64,000 nucleotides of DNA from Lysobacter lycopersici (GCF_007556775.1 NZ_CP041742.1:2246001-2310000); one strand, 5' to 3'. Shown: positions 7,027 through 16,137, counted from the first letter of the stretch. The notes: generated by a model not told the origin, from the letters alone. Numbers and translations: made by a program.

Positions 7027-8464
7027 CGGCTTCAACCTCGTGCCGGTTGTGCGCGAGGTGCTCTCCGACCTCGATACGCCGCTCTCGGTCTACCTGAAGC
7101 TGGCCGACGGCCCGCACACCTACCTGTTCGAATCGGTCGAGGGCGGCGAACGCTTCGGCCGCTACTCCATCATCGGCCTGCCGGCGCGCCGGGTGTACGA
7201 ATTCCGCGGCCACCGGCTCGAGGTCCGCGAACACGGCGAAGTCGTCGAATCGCGCGACGTCGCCGATCCGCTGGCCGAAGTCGAACGCCTGCGCGAAGCG
7301 TGCAAGGTGCCGAAGCTCGACGGCCTGCCCGGGTTCGCCGGCGGGCTGGTCGGCTGGTTCGGCTTCGAATGCATCGAGTACATCGAACCGCGGTTGCGCG
7401 CGAACCCGAAGCCCGACGAACTCGGCACGCCCGACATCCTGCTGATGCTCAGCGAGGAACTGGCGGTGTTCGACAACCTCAAGGGCCGGCTCTACCTGGT
7501 CGTCCACGCCGATCCGCGCGAACCGCAGGCCTTCGCGCGCGCCAACCGCCGGCTCGACGCGCTGGTGCACCGGCTGCGCCATGGCGGCGCGCCGTATCCG
7601 GAAACCCTGCAGCCGGCGGCGATCGACGAATCCGATTTCCGTTCGTCCTTCACCCGCGAGCAGTACCACGACGTAGTGCGCAAGGCGCAGGACTACATCC
7701 GCGCCGGCGACATCTTCCAGGTCGTGCCGTCGCAGCGGCTGAGCGTGCCGTTCACCGCGCGTCCGGTGGACGTGTACCGCGCTTTGCGTGCATTGAATCC
7801 GTCGCCGTACATGTATTTCCTCGATACCGGATCGACGCAGGTCGTCGGTTCATCGCCGGAAATCCTCGCGCGCCTGCAGGGCGGCGTGGTGACGGTGCGT
7901 CCCATCGCCGGAACGCGTCCGCGCGGGAAAACGCAGGCGGAAGATCAGGCGCTGGAAGCCGAACTCCTCGCCGATCCCAAGGAACGCGCCGAGCACCTGA
8001 TGCTGATCGACCTGGGGCGCAACGACGTGGGCCGCATCAGCGCAGCGGGCAGCGTGCGCGTCGGCGAGCAGTTCGTGATCGAACGCTACAGCCACGTGAT
8101 GCACATCGTCAGCGAAGTGACGGGCACGCTGAAGCCGGGGCTGTCCTATGCCGACGTGCTGCGCGCGACTTTCCCGGCCGGCACGGTCAGCGGCGCGCCC
8201 AAGATCCGCGCGCTGGAAATCATCCGCGAGCTGGAACCGGTGAAGCGCAACGTCTATTCCGGCGCGGTCGGTTACATCGGTTGGCATGGCGATGCGGACA
8301 CCGCGATCGCGATCCGCACCGCGGTGATCCAGGACGGCCGCCTGCACGTGCAGGCCGGCGGCGGCGTGGTGTTCGATTCCGATCCGGACGCGGAATGGCA
8401 GGAAACGATGAACAAGGGCCGCGCGCTGTTCCGCGCCGTGGCCGAGGCGGCGAGGGGGTTGTGA
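6989..8464 (+). CDS. trpE: Anthranilate synthase component I
   Basis: This 491-residue enzyme converts chorismate to anthranilate with TrpG, the first step of tryptophan synthesis. The amino-terminal domain carries the Trp-binding region (about 35-60: TPLSVYLKLADGP). The chorismate-binding domain shows DIFQVVPSQRL, GSSPEILAR, PIAGTRPRGK, LGRNDVGRI, TFPAGTVSGAPK and AGGGVVFDSDP. The TTG start is supported by GAAGGA 8 nt upstream and by the start of homology. Two insertions separate it from its normal partners: a DUF559 cassette before trpG and cyanophycin genes before trpC. A Trp-codon leader ORF overlaps the start, suggesting translational control. Confidence 0.96.
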   Translation: MTTPAQFQTYAADGFNLVPVVREVLSDLDTPLSVYLKLADGPHTYLFESVEGGERFGRYSIIGLPARRVYEFRGHRLEVREHGEVVESRDVADPLAEVERLREACKVPKLDGLPGFAGGLVGWFGFECIEYIEPRLRANPKPDELGTPDILLMLSEELAVFDNLKGRLYLVVHADPREPQAFARANRRLDALVHRLRHGGAPYPETLQPAAIDESDFRSSFTREQYHDVVRKAQDYIRAGDIFQVVPSQRLSVPFTARPVDVYRALRALNPSPYMYFLDTGSTQVVGSSPEILARLQGGVVTVRPIAGTRPRGKTQAEDQALEAELLADPKERAEHLMLIDLGRNDVGRISAAGSVRVGEQFVIERYSHVMHIVSEVTGTLKPGLSYADVLRATFPAGTVSGAPKIRALEIIRELEPVKRNVYSGAVGYIGWHGDADTAIAIRTAVIQDGRLHVQAGGGVVFDSDPDAEWQETMNKGRALFRAVAEAARGL

Positions 8465-8490
8465 GGATGGCGCAACGATCCGCTCTTGTT

Positions 8491-8529
8491 CCCTCTCCCG
8501 CCGGCGGGAGAGGGTTAGGGTGAGGGTGG
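8491..8529. repeat. Left inverted repeat of the DUF559 cassette (CCCTCTCCC family)
   Basis: A perfect 24-bp palindrome (8491-8514; half-site CCCTCTCCCGCC) is followed by TTAGGGTGAGGGTGG. The next base is the A of the DUF559 start codon. It matches the right repeat (8855-8895) in inverted orientation with only one loop difference, one A/G change and a one- or two-base length difference. Confidence 0.85.
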
Positions 8530-8901
8530 ATGGATAAACGACTCAACATCGGCGCCGCCCGCATGCTTCGCCGTTCCATGACGGATGCGGAGCATGCGCT
8601 TTGGCGCATCCTGCGCGGTCGGCAGTTGGAAGGTTTCAAGTTTCGTCGCCAACATTCGATCGGTCGATTCGTTGTCGATTTCGTTTGTCTCGAACACAAA
8701 TTGGTCGTCGAAGTGGATGGCGGCCATCACGCGGAACAGGTCGACGCGGATGCGGAGCGAACGGCATATCTGGAAGGCAGGGGATTCCGGGTGGTCCGGT
8801 TCTGGAACAACGAAGTGCTGACGGAAATGGACGGCGTGGCAATGCGACTGCTTGCCACCCTCACCCCAACCCCTCTCCCGCAGGCGGGAGAGGGGCTTTG
8901 A
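8530..8901 (+). CDS. DUF559 (Vsr-like PD-(D/E)XK) endonuclease-domain protein
   Basis: The 123-residue protein belongs to the DUF559 family, which is related to the very-short-patch-repair endonuclease fold. The core reads [21 protein letters not shown], with D50, E61 and D63 at the positions expected for a metal-binding nuclease centre. [13 protein letters not shown] strand follows. The last 14 residues before the final Leu ([14 protein letters not shown]) are encoded by the right-hand inverted repeat, and the start codon abuts the left one. It splits trpE from trpG, with no methylase or Vsr partner nearby. The activity is inferred; the family lacks firm biochemistry that I know of. Confidence 0.85.
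   Translation: MDKRLNIGAARMLRRSMTDAEHALWRILRGRQLEGFKFRRQHSIGRFVVDFVCLEHKLVVEVDGGHHAEQVDADAERTAYLEGRGFRVVRFWNNEVLTEMDGVAMRLLATLTPTPLPQAGEGL
8855..8895. repeat. Right inverted repeat of the DUF559 cassette (CCCTCTCCC family)
   Basis: CCACCCTCACCCCAA is followed by a stem of CCCCTCTCCCGC (8870-8881) and GCGGGAGAGGGG (8884-8895) with a two-base loop. It is the inverted counterpart of 8491-8529 and encodes the end of the DUF559 protein. Confidence 0.85.
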
Positions 8902-8917
8902 ACGCGGAAGACGGTTC

Positions 8918-9496
8918 ATGCTCTTGATGATCGACAACTACGACAGCTTCACCTTCAACCTCGTGCAGTACCTGCAGGCGCTGGGCGCGGAGGTGCGGGT
9001 CGAGCGCAACGACGCGCTGACGGTGGACGAGATCGAGAAACTCGCACCGGAGCGGATCGTGATCTCGCCCGGCCCGTGCACGCCGAACGAAGCGGGCGTG
9101 TCGGTCGCGGTGATCGAACACCTTGGGCCGCGCGTGCCGATCCTCGGCGTCTGCCTCGGGCACCAGAGCATCGGCCAGGCCTATGGCGGCGACGTGGTCC
9201 GTGCCGGGCGGATCATGCACGGCAAGACTTCGCGCATCCGCCACGAAGGCAAGGGCGTATTCGCCGGGCTGCCGGACGGTTACGAGGCCACGCGCTACCA
9301 CTCGCTGGTCGTCGACAAGAACACGCTGCCGGATTGCCTCGAAGTCACCGCGTGGACCGACAACGACGACGGTTCGATCGAGGAAATCATGGGCCTGCGC
9401 CACCGCGAACACCCGGTGGAAGGCGTGCAGTTCCATCCCGAGTCGATCCTGACCGAGCATGGGCACGCGTTGCTGAAGAATTTCCTCGAACGATAG
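8918..9496 (+). CDS. trpG: Anthranilate synthase component II (glutamine amidotransferase)
   Basis: This 192-residue class-I glutamine amidotransferase supplies ammonia to TrpE. The nucleophile is Cys79 in [11 protein letters not shown], and the His/Glu pair is H173/E175 in [21 protein letters not shown] is the usual amino terminus. GGAAG 8 nt upstream supports the ATG at 8918. An in-frame reading from 8852 only translates the repeat. It may also serve para-aminobenzoate synthesis if no separate PabA exists, which cannot be judged from this window. Confidence 0.95.
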   Translation: MLLMIDNYDSFTFNLVQYLQALGAEVRVERNDALTVDEIEKLAPERIVISPGPCTPNEAGVSVAVIEHLGPRVPILGVCLGHQSIGQAYGGDVVRAGRIMHGKTSRIRHEGKGVFAGLPDGYEATRYHSLVVDKNTLPDCLEVTAWTDNDDGSIEEIMGLRHREHPVEGVQFHPESILTEHGHALLKNFLER

Positions 9497-9577
9497 CTTT
9501 TGTAGGAGCGCACCAGGGCGCGACCACTATCAGCATCCACGAACATCAGTCGCGGCCAGGTCCGCTCCTACAAAAGC
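9496..9577. repeat. TAGGAGCG-type element between trpG and trpD
   Basis: This 82-bp element has perfect 15-bp inverted ends, GCTTTTGTAGGAGCG (9496-9510) and CGCTCCTACAAAAGC (9563-9577). The interior contains GCGCGACC and GTCGCGGCC segments that can pair. It overlaps the trpG stop codon and ends 8 nt before the trpD ATG, so it would form a strong hairpin in a trpG-trpD transcript. Confidence 0.85.
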
Positions 9578-9585
9578 GAAGAGCA

Positions 9586-10623
9586 ATGCCCATCACCCCG
9601 CAAGAAGCCCTGCAACGCGCGATCGAACACCGCGAGATCTTCTTCGACGAGATGGTCGAGCTGATGCGCCAGGTCATGCGCGGCGAGGTCTCGCCGGCGA
9701 TGACCGCGGCGATCCTCGCCGCGATGCGGGTGAAGAAGGAAACCGTCGGCGAAATCGCCGCGGCGGCGACGGTGCTGCGCGAGTTCTCGCGCCCGGTCGA
9801 GGTTGCGGATCGAACCGGTCTGGTCGACATCGTCGGCACCGGCGGCGACGGCGCGCACACGTTCAACATTTCCACCGCGTCGATGTTCGTGGCGGCCGCG
9901 GCGGGCGCGAAGGTCGCCAAGCACGGCAACCGCAGTGTGTCGTCGAAGTCCGGCAGCGCCGATGTGCTGGAAGCGCTCGGTGCGAACATCGAGCTGCCTC
10001 CGGACCGGGTGGCAGCCTGCATCGAGGATTGCGGCATCGGCTTCATGTACGCGCCGGTGCACCATCCGGCGATGAAGGTTGTCGCGCCGGTGCGCAAGGA
10101 AATGGGCGTGCGCACGCTGTTCAACATTCTCGGGCCACTCACGAACCCGGCCGGCGCGCCCGGCATTCTGATGGGCGTGTTCCATCCGGATCTGGTCGGC
10201 ATCCAGGTGCGCGTGCTGCAGGAACTGGGCGCCGAGCGCGCGCTGGTGGTCTGGGGCCGCGACGGCATGGACGAGCTCTCTCTCGGTGCCGGCACGCTGG
10301 TGGGCGAACTGCGCGATGGCCAGGTGCGCGAATACGAATTGCACCCCGAGGACTTCGGCATCGCGATGGCGCACAGCCGCAACCTGCGCGTGGCCGACGC
10401 GGCCGAATCGAAGGCGATGCTGCTCGATGCGCTCGGGAACCGCGAGGGCCTGCCACGCGAGATCGTGGCCTACAACGCCGGCGCGGCGCTGTACGCGGCC
10501 GGCGTGGCCGAAGGCATCGGCGAGGGCATCGACCGGGCACGCGAGGCCATCGCCAGTGGCGCGGCGCGGGACCGGCTGGACCGGTTCGTCGCCGCCACGC
10601 GGCGGCTCGCCGGGAACGGCTGA
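9586..10623 (+). CDS. trpD: Anthranilate phosphoribosyltransferase
   Basis: The 345-residue enzyme transfers phosphoribose from PRPP to anthranilate. Signature segments are [27 protein letters not shown] (PRPP site, about residues 81-107), [52 protein letters not shown] and the DELS motif. Length is standard. The ATG at 9586 follows a repeat element by 8 bases. Only a weak AGAG precedes it. Downstream, trpC is displaced by about 6 kb of cyanophycin genes. Confidence 0.96.
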   Translation: MPITPQEALQRAIEHREIFFDEMVELMRQVMRGEVSPAMTAAILAAMRVKKETVGEIAAAATVLREFSRPVEVADRTGLVDIVGTGGDGAHTFNISTASMFVAAAAGAKVAKHGNRSVSSKSGSADVLEALGANIELPPDRVAACIEDCGIGFMYAPVHHPAMKVVAPVRKEMGVRTLFNILGPLTNPAGAPGILMGVFHPDLVGIQVRVLQELGAERALVVWGRDGMDELSLGAGTLVGELRDGQVREYELHPEDFGIAMAHSRNLRVADAAESKAMLLDALGNREGLPREIVAYNAGAALYAAGVAEGIGEGIDRAREAIASGAARDRLDRFVAATRRLAGNG

Positions 10624-10631
10624 ATCCCGGG

Positions 10632-10647
10632 CCCGGCCGCGGCCGGG
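10632..10647. terminator. 16-bp GC palindrome after trpD
   Basis: CCCGGCCG/CGGCCGGG is a perfect palindrome 8 bp after the trpD stop codon. No T-run follows, so intrinsic termination is doubtful, but it may form a stable 3' hairpin at the trpD-cyanophycinase boundary. Confidence 0.3.
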
Positions 10648-10694
10648 GCGCGTGCTAAGGTGCCCGTCCGGTCATTTCGAGTGGAAACAGCGGC

Positions 10695-11540
10695 ATGTGT
10701 CCAAGCAAGGTCGCCGAGGGCGGGCAACGGGGCTGGATCGTTCCCATCGGCGGGGCCGAGGACAAGGAAAACGACAAGCGCGTGCTGCGCCGCTTCCTTG
10801 AACTCTGCGGCGGGGACGGTGCCGAAATCGCGGTGATCCCGACCGCGAGCCGGCTCAACGAAACCGGCGACCGCTACGAACAGATCTTCGGCGGCATGGG
10901 CGCGCGCAACGTGCACGTGCTCGACTTCGACACCCGCCGCGACGCGCACGAACGCAACCGCGTGGCGCGCATTGAGCAGGCCTCGGGCATCTTCATCACC
11001 GGCGGCAACCAGTTGCGGCTGTCGACCATCCTCGGCGGCACGCCGGTGGCGCAGGCGATCCGCGCCTGCAACGCGCACGGCATCCCGGTCGGCGGTACCA
11101 GCGCGGGCGCCGGCATCCTCAGCGAACACATGATCGCCGGCGGCGACAGCGAAACCGAAACCCCGCGCGCGAACGGCGTGCGCCTCGCGCCGGGCCTCGG
11201 CCTCACCAATCGCGTGGTGATCGACCAGCATTTCCGCCAGCGCGACCGCCTCGGGCGCCTGCTCGCGGCGCTGGCCTACAACCCGTTCGCGATCGGCCTC
11301 GGCGTCGACGAGGACACCGCCGCGTTCATCGGCCCGGACAACGTGGTGGAAGTCGAAGGCAGCGGCGCGGTGACCGTGGTCGATGCCGACGGCCTGCAGT
11401 TCTCGTCGATGGCGCAGGTCGATGGCGATTCGCCGGTGTGCATGCTCGGCGTGCAGTTGCACATCCTCACCGCGGGCGCGAGCTACAACCTGGTGACGCG
11501 GAAGGCGTCGGCCGGGGAGTTGTCGACCGTGAAGGAATAG
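10695..11540 (+). CDS. cphB: Cyanophycinase (peptidase S51)
   Basis: The 281-residue serine exopeptidase releases beta-Asp-Arg dipeptides from cyanophycin, the Asp/Arg storage polymer. The nucleophile elbow GGTSAGAGILSE places the catalytic Ser at about residue 135. FITGGNQLRLS and GLGLTNRVVIDQHFRQRDRLGRL are further family motifs. Its placement immediately before cphA and a cphA-like gene confirms the role. No dipeptide isoaspartyl hydrolase is visible nearby. The preceding 71-bp gap separates it from trpD, so it may have its own promoter (TAAGGT near 10655). Confidence 0.93.
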   Translation: MCPSKVAEGGQRGWIVPIGGAEDKENDKRVLRRFLELCGGDGAEIAVIPTASRLNETGDRYEQIFGGMGARNVHVLDFDTRRDAHERNRVARIEQASGIFITGGNQLRLSTILGGTPVAQAIRACNAHGIPVGGTSAGAGILSEHMIAGGDSETETPRANGVRLAPGLGLTNRVVIDQHFRQRDRLGRLLAALAYNPFAIGLGVDEDTAAFIGPDNVVEVEGSGAVTVVDADGLQFSSMAQVDGDSPVCMLGVQLHILTAGASYNLVTRKASAGELSTVKE

Positions 11541-11575
11541 ATTCAGCACAAACGAAGTTCGTACAGGGGTTTTCG

Positions 11576-14356
11576 ATGCGCATCCTCAACCGCAACGTCT
11601 ATGTCGGACCCTCGCAGTACGCGCGGTTCCCGGTCATCCGCCTCGAGCTCGACCTCGATGCGCTCGAACAATGGCCGACCGCGAAGCTCGGCGCCGCGTT
11701 CATCGATGGCCTGCTCGCGGCCTTGCCGGGCCTGGCCGAACACGGTTGTTCCTACCGCGAGCCCGGCGGCTTCGTGCGGCGCATGCGCGAAGGCGAGGGC
11801 ACCTGGCTCGGGCACGTGCTCGAACATGTCGCGATCGAACTGCAGAACGTCGCCGGCGAGGACGTGACCTTCGGCAAGACCCGCAGCATCGACGACCATC
11901 CCGGCGTGTATTCGGTGGTGTACGAATACGCGCAGCGCGAGGAAGGCATCGCCGCCGGCGAACTCGCGTTGAAGTTGCTCGATTCGCTGCTGCCCGCGGA
12001 ACTGCGTAGCGCGACCGACGGTTCGTTCGACTGGGAAGAGGAACGCGACGGCTTCATCCGCTACGCGCAGCGCCGCGCGCTCGGGCCTTCGACCGCATCG
12101 CTGGTGCGCGCGGCGGAGGAACGCGGCATCCCGTGGTTGCGCCTCAACGAACAGTCGCTGGTGCAGCTCGGCCACGGCAAGTACCAGCAGCGCATCCAGG
12201 CCACCGTCACCGGGCGCACGCCGCATATCGCGGTGGAACTGGCCAGCGACAAGGAAGAAACCAACAAGATCCTCGGCTCGCTCGGCCTGCCGGTGCCGCG
12301 CCAGGAACTGGTGCAATCGGCCGACGCCGCGTGGCGCGCCGCGCGCCGCCTCGGCGGGCCGGTGGTGTTGAAACCGTACAACGGCAACCACGGCCGCGGC
12401 ATCACCATCAACGTCAGCGCGGAAGACGAGGTGCGCGCCGGCTTCGAGGCCGCGCGCGAGCATTCGCGTTCGGTGATCGTGGAAACCTACCTCGCCGGCG
12501 ACGACCATCGCCTGCTTGTCGTCAACGGCGAACTGATCGCGGCGACGCGGCGCACGCCCGGACACGTGGTCGGCGATGGAACATCCACCGTCGCGCAACT
12601 GGTCGAGGTAGTGAACAGCGATCCGCGCCGTGGCGTCGGCCACGAGAAAGTGCTGACCAAGCTCAAGCTCGACCGCGAAGCGGAGTTGATGCTGGAGCGC
12701 GTCGGCTACACCGCCGATTCGATTCCGAAAGCGGATGAAGTCGTGCCATTGCGTTCGACCGCCAACCTTTCGACCGGGGGCACCGCGACCGACGTCACCG
12801 ACGTCATCCATCCCGACAACCGCGCCATGGCCGAGCGCGCGGTGCGCGCGGTCGGGCTCGATGTCGGAGGCGTGGATTTCCTGTCCACCAACATCGCCGA
12901 GAGCTACAAGTCCATCGGCGGCGGCATCTGCGAAGTGAACGCCGCGCCCGGCTTCCGCATGCACATCGCGCCCAGCGAAGGCACGCCGCGCGACGCCGCC
13001 GGCCCGGTGATCGACATGCTGTTCCCGCCGGGCACGCCCGCGCGGGTGCCGATCGCCGCGGTGACCGGCACCAACGGCAAGACCACCACCGCGCGCATGC
13101 TCGCGCATATCGCCAAGATGGCCGGCTACACGCCGGGCCTGACCACCACCGACGGCGTCTATATCGACGGCGAGCGCACGGTGGAAGGCGACATGACCGG
13201 CCCGGTGTCGGCGCAGATGGTGCTGCGCGATCCGCAGATCGACCTCGCGGTGCTGGAGACCGCGCGCGGCGGCCTGCTGCGCGCCGGCATGGGCGTGGCC
13301 GAAGTCGATGTCGGCGCGGTGATCAACATCGCTTCCGACCACCTCGGCCTCAAGGGCATCGACACGCTGGAACAACTCGCCGAGATCAAGCGCATCGTGA
13401 TCGAAGTCGCGCGCGATTGCGCGGTGCTCAACGCCGACGATCCCAACGTGCTGAAGATGTCGGCCTACACCGATGCCAAGGTCATCTGCTACGTGACCAT
13501 GAACCCCTCGCACCCGCTGGTGCGCGAGCACATTCGCGCCGGCGGCCGTGCCTGCGCGCTGGAGGCCGGCGTGAACGGCCACATGATCACGCTCTACGAC
13601 AAGGGCAGCCACATCCCGTTGCTGTGGACGCACCTGATCCCGGCGACGCTGGAAGGCCGCGCGCTGCACAACGTGCAGAACGCGATGGTCGCCTCGGCGA
13701 TGGCGTTCTCCATGGGGATCAAGCTCGACGCGATCCGCCACGGCCTGCGCACCTTCGACACCACCTTCTTCCAGGCCCCGGGCCGGATGAACGTCTACGG
13801 CGAACATCCCTTCAAGGTGCTGATGGACTACGGCCACAACGCGCACGCGGTCGGGGTGATGGCCGACCTCGCGCAACGGCTCGACGTCTCCGGTCGCCGC
13901 ATCGTGGTCGTGGCCGGCCCGGGCGACCGCCGCGACGAGGACCTGCGCGACATCGCGGCTGCGGTCGCCGGCAGGTTCGACCATTACATCGCGCGCCGCG
14001 ACGACGGCTTGCGCGGTCGCGACGGCGACGAGGTGCCGCGCATCATCGCCAAGGCGCTGCAGGCCGGCGGCGTGGCCGAAGCCGACATCAGCGTGATCCC
14101 GGACGAACAGCAGGCGGTGGACGCCGCGCTGCGCATGGCCGCGCCGGGCGATCTGGTGCTGGTGTTCGCCGACGCGCTGACGCGGACGTGGAAGCAGATC
14201 ATCCGCTTCAAGCCCGATGGCGACATGCCTGCCGCCGCGCCGCGCGCGGAAGTACCGGCGCTCGACACCACGCTCGACGAACAGCTGGTCGCGGCGATGG
14301 AAGGCGTGGTGCGCGACGAGCGCGGCCTGCGCTTCGAGCGCGAGGAAAGCGATTGA
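11576..14356 (+). CDS. cphA: Cyanophycin synthetase
   Basis: This 926-residue synthetase builds cyanophycin from Asp and Arg using ATP. An amino-terminal domain (about 1-160; GTWLGHVLEHVAIELQ) precedes an ATP-grasp domain (about 215-480; VVLKPYNGNHGRGITINV, then the metal site GICEVNAAPGFRMH). The carboxy half is a Mur-ligase-like domain with P-loop TGTNGKTTTARML near residue 492, LETARGGLLRAG, and LMDYGHNAHAV near residue 755. Length is close to characterised CphA enzymes. It begins 35 bp after cyanophycinase. The gene overlaps the next one by 4 bp. Confidence 0.95.
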   Translation: MRILNRNVYVGPSQYARFPVIRLELDLDALEQWPTAKLGAAFIDGLLAALPGLAEHGCSYREPGGFVRRMREGEGTWLGHVLEHVAIELQNVAGEDVTFGKTRSIDDHPGVYSVVYEYAQREEGIAAGELALKLLDSLLPAELRSATDGSFDWEEERDGFIRYAQRRALGPSTASLVRAAEERGIPWLRLNEQSLVQLGHGKYQQRIQATVTGRTPHIAVELASDKEETNKILGSLGLPVPRQELVQSADAAWRAARRLGGPVVLKPYNGNHGRGITINVSAEDEVRAGFEAAREHSRSVIVETYLAGDDHRLLVVNGELIAATRRTPGHVVGDGTSTVAQLVEVVNSDPRRGVGHEKVLTKLKLDREAELMLERVGYTADSIPKADEVVPLRSTANLSTGGTATDVTDVIHPDNRAMAERAVRAVGLDVGGVDFLSTNIAESYKSIGGGICEVNAAPGFRMHIAPSEGTPRDAAGPVIDMLFPPGTPARVPIAAVTGTNGKTTTARMLAHIAKMAGYTPGLTTTDGVYIDGERTVEGDMTGPVSAQMVLRDPQIDLAVLETARGGLLRAGMGVAEVDVGAVINIASDHLGLKGIDTLEQLAEIKRIVIEVARDCAVLNADDPNVLKMSAYTDAKVICYVTMNPSHPLVREHIRAGGRACALEAGVNGHMITLYDKGSHIPLLWTHLIPATLEGRALHNVQNAMVASAMAFSMGIKLDAIRHGLRTFDTTFFQAPGRMNVYGEHPFKVLMDYGHNAHAVGVMADLAQRLDVSGRRIVVVAGPGDRRDEDLRDIAAAVAGRFDHYIARRDDGLRGRDGDEVPRIIAKALQAGGVAEADISVIPDEQQAVDAALRMAAPGDLVLVFADALTRTWKQIIRFKPDGDMPAAAPRAEVPALDTTLDEQLVAAMEGVVRDERGLRFEREESD

Positions 14357-16137
14357 GTGCGGATGCGATGGGCGAACCATTCGAGGATTCGCGCCGGCTG
14401 ACCGGCGCCAACCTGTATTTCGACGGCCCCGGTGCGGCGCTTGAAACCGCGCCGGGCTTGTCGTTCGACGCGAACACGTTGCGGTGCTGGCGCGACAACA
14501 TCGCGCGCGTCCGCGTCGCGCTCGATTGGCCGGATGGCGCCGTCGTCGTGCGCGAACACGCGACCGGTGCGTCGCTCGCGTTCGCAGCACCCATCGACCG
14601 GCTCTATGCCGCAACCGAAGCGAACGAGTGGGCGCTGTATGCCGCGCTAGGCCTGCGCGCGGACGACACGCCGGTCGACGAAGAATCTGACTCGCCGCGT
14701 CCACACGTCGCGCATTTCGACGATGTCGAAGCGCTGCGCCAGCTGCAGGGGCTCGCGCAGGCGGAGGCGAAACCCGATCTGGTCGCGCTAATCGAGGCTG
14801 CACGTGTGCACGACGTACCCGCGCATGCCGACGACGATGCTCTGTCCATCGGCGAAGGCGCGACCTCGCAGTCATGGCCGATGAGTGGATTGCCGTCGGT
14901 CGATGCCGTGCCGTGGTCGCGATTGCATGCTGTTCCCAAGGCCGTCGTCACCGGTTCCAACGGCAAGACCACGACCGTGCGCCTGCTCGCGGCGATGCTG
15001 AAGGCGCATGGTTTGCGCGCCGGCTACAGCAGCACCGACGGCTTGTTCATCGATGGCGAATGCGTCGACGCCGGCGACTATTCCGGCCCGGTCGGCGCAC
15101 GCACCGTGTTGCGCGATGCGCGCGTGCAGGCGGCGGTGCTGGAAACCGCGCGCGGCGGCCTGCTGCGGCGCGGGCTGGTCGCCGACGACGCGCGCGTCGC
15201 GGTGGTGACGAACGTCAGCGCCGACCATTTCGGCGAATACGGCATCCACACGCTGGACGATCTGGCCAAAGTGAAACTCGTCGTCGCCAAGTCGCTGGCA
15301 CCGGATGGCCTGCTGGTATTGAACGCCGACGACGCGATGCTGGTGGAACATGCATCGTCGACGGGCGTTTCGCGCATCGGCTGGTTCGCATTCGATCTCG
15401 CCGACGCGCTGGCGCACAGTGCCATCGCCTGCGGTGTACGCGACGGTCGCCTGATCCTTTCGATCGACGGCGCCGACCACGACCTCGGCGACGTCGCGGC
15501 GATGCCGCTGACCGTCGGCGGCAGCGCGCGCTACAACATCGCCAACATCGCCGCCGCATCGCTCGCGGCGTTCGCGCTGGATATCGACCCGAAAATCATC
15601 GCGAAGGTGCTGGTGCGTTTCGGCGCATCCAACGCGGATAACCCCGGCAGGCTGCAGCGCTGGGCCCTGGGCGATGTCCAAGTACTGCTCGACTATGCCC
15701 ACAACCCGGACGGCCTGCGCGGACTGCTCGCCGTCGCCGCCGGATTGCGCGGCGATGGACGGATGGCGCTGTTGCTCGGCCATGCCGGCAACCGCCTCGA
15801 CGAAGACTTCCGCGCCCTGGCCGCGGTTGCCGCGGAAGCAAAACCCGATCGCGTCTGGCTCAAGGACATCGCCGGCGATTACCTGCGCGGGCGCGAATCG
15901 GGCGAAGTCGCCGGCCTCCTGCGCGATGCCTTGCTCGCCACCGGCATGGCAGGGGACGCGTTGCCAGTCCGCCTCGACGAAGCCCAGGCGGTACGCGAAG
16001 CGCTGGCCTGGGCGCGGCCGGGCGACCTGCTGGTACTGCCGGTGCACGAACCCGCCGCGCGCGATGCGGTCGTCGCCTTGCTCGATCGCCTGCGCGACGC
16101 AGGCTGGAACGCGGGGCAAGCATTGGCGGACGCGTGA
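14353..16137 (+). CDS. CphA-like Mur ligase without ATP-grasp domain (cphA')
   Basis: The 594-residue protein is homologous to the carboxy half of CphA. It has P-loop TGSNGKTTTVRLL near residue 198, STDGLFIDGECV, LETARGGLLRRG, VSADHFGEYG, and LLDYAHNPDGLRGLL near residue 443. Residues 1-190 (RRLTGANLYFDGPGAALE) contain no recognisable ATP-grasp motifs. A TTG at 14353 overlaps the cphA stop and has GAGGAA five bases upstream, so I prefer it. ATG at 14368 is the alternative. Similar shorter homologues accompany cphA in other non-cyanobacteria. It may add one amino acid or process dipeptides, which is unproven. Confidence 0.85.
   Translation: MSADAMGEPFEDSRRLTGANLYFDGPGAALETAPGLSFDANTLRCWRDNIARVRVALDWPDGAVVVREHATGASLAFAAPIDRLYAATEANEWALYAALGLRADDTPVDEESDSPRPHVAHFDDVEALRQLQGLAQAEAKPDLVALIEAARVHDVPAHADDDALSIGEGATSQSWPMSGLPSVDAVPWSRLHAVPKAVVTGSNGKTTTVRLLAAMLKAHGLRAGYSSTDGLFIDGECVDAGDYSGPVGARTVLRDARVQAAVLETARGGLLRRGLVADDARVAVVTNVSADHFGEYGIHTLDDLAKVKLVVAKSLAPDGLLVLNADDAMLVEHASSTGVSRIGWFAFDLADALAHSAIACGVRDGRLILSIDGADHDLGDVAAMPLTVGGSARYNIANIAAASLAAFALDIDPKIIAKVLVRFGASNADNPGRLQRWALGDVQVLLDYAHNPDGLRGLLAVAAGLRGDGRMALLLGHAGNRLDEDFRALAAVAAEAKPDRVWLKDIAGDYLRGRESGEVAGLLRDALLATGMAGDALPVRLDEAQAVREALAWARPGDLLVLPVHEPAARDAVVALLDRLRDAGWNAGQALADA

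Noticed and set aside
8530-8901. Restriction-modification or mismatch-repair (Vsr) locus
   Set aside because: No DNA methyltransferase lies nearby and the gene stands alone between trpE and trpG. DUF559 membership does not show Vsr function.
11543-14875. 1110-codon open frame opposite cphA
   Set aside because: It is antisense to a well-recognised synthetase, is rich in His, Arg and Ala, and has no homology signature or ribosome-binding site.
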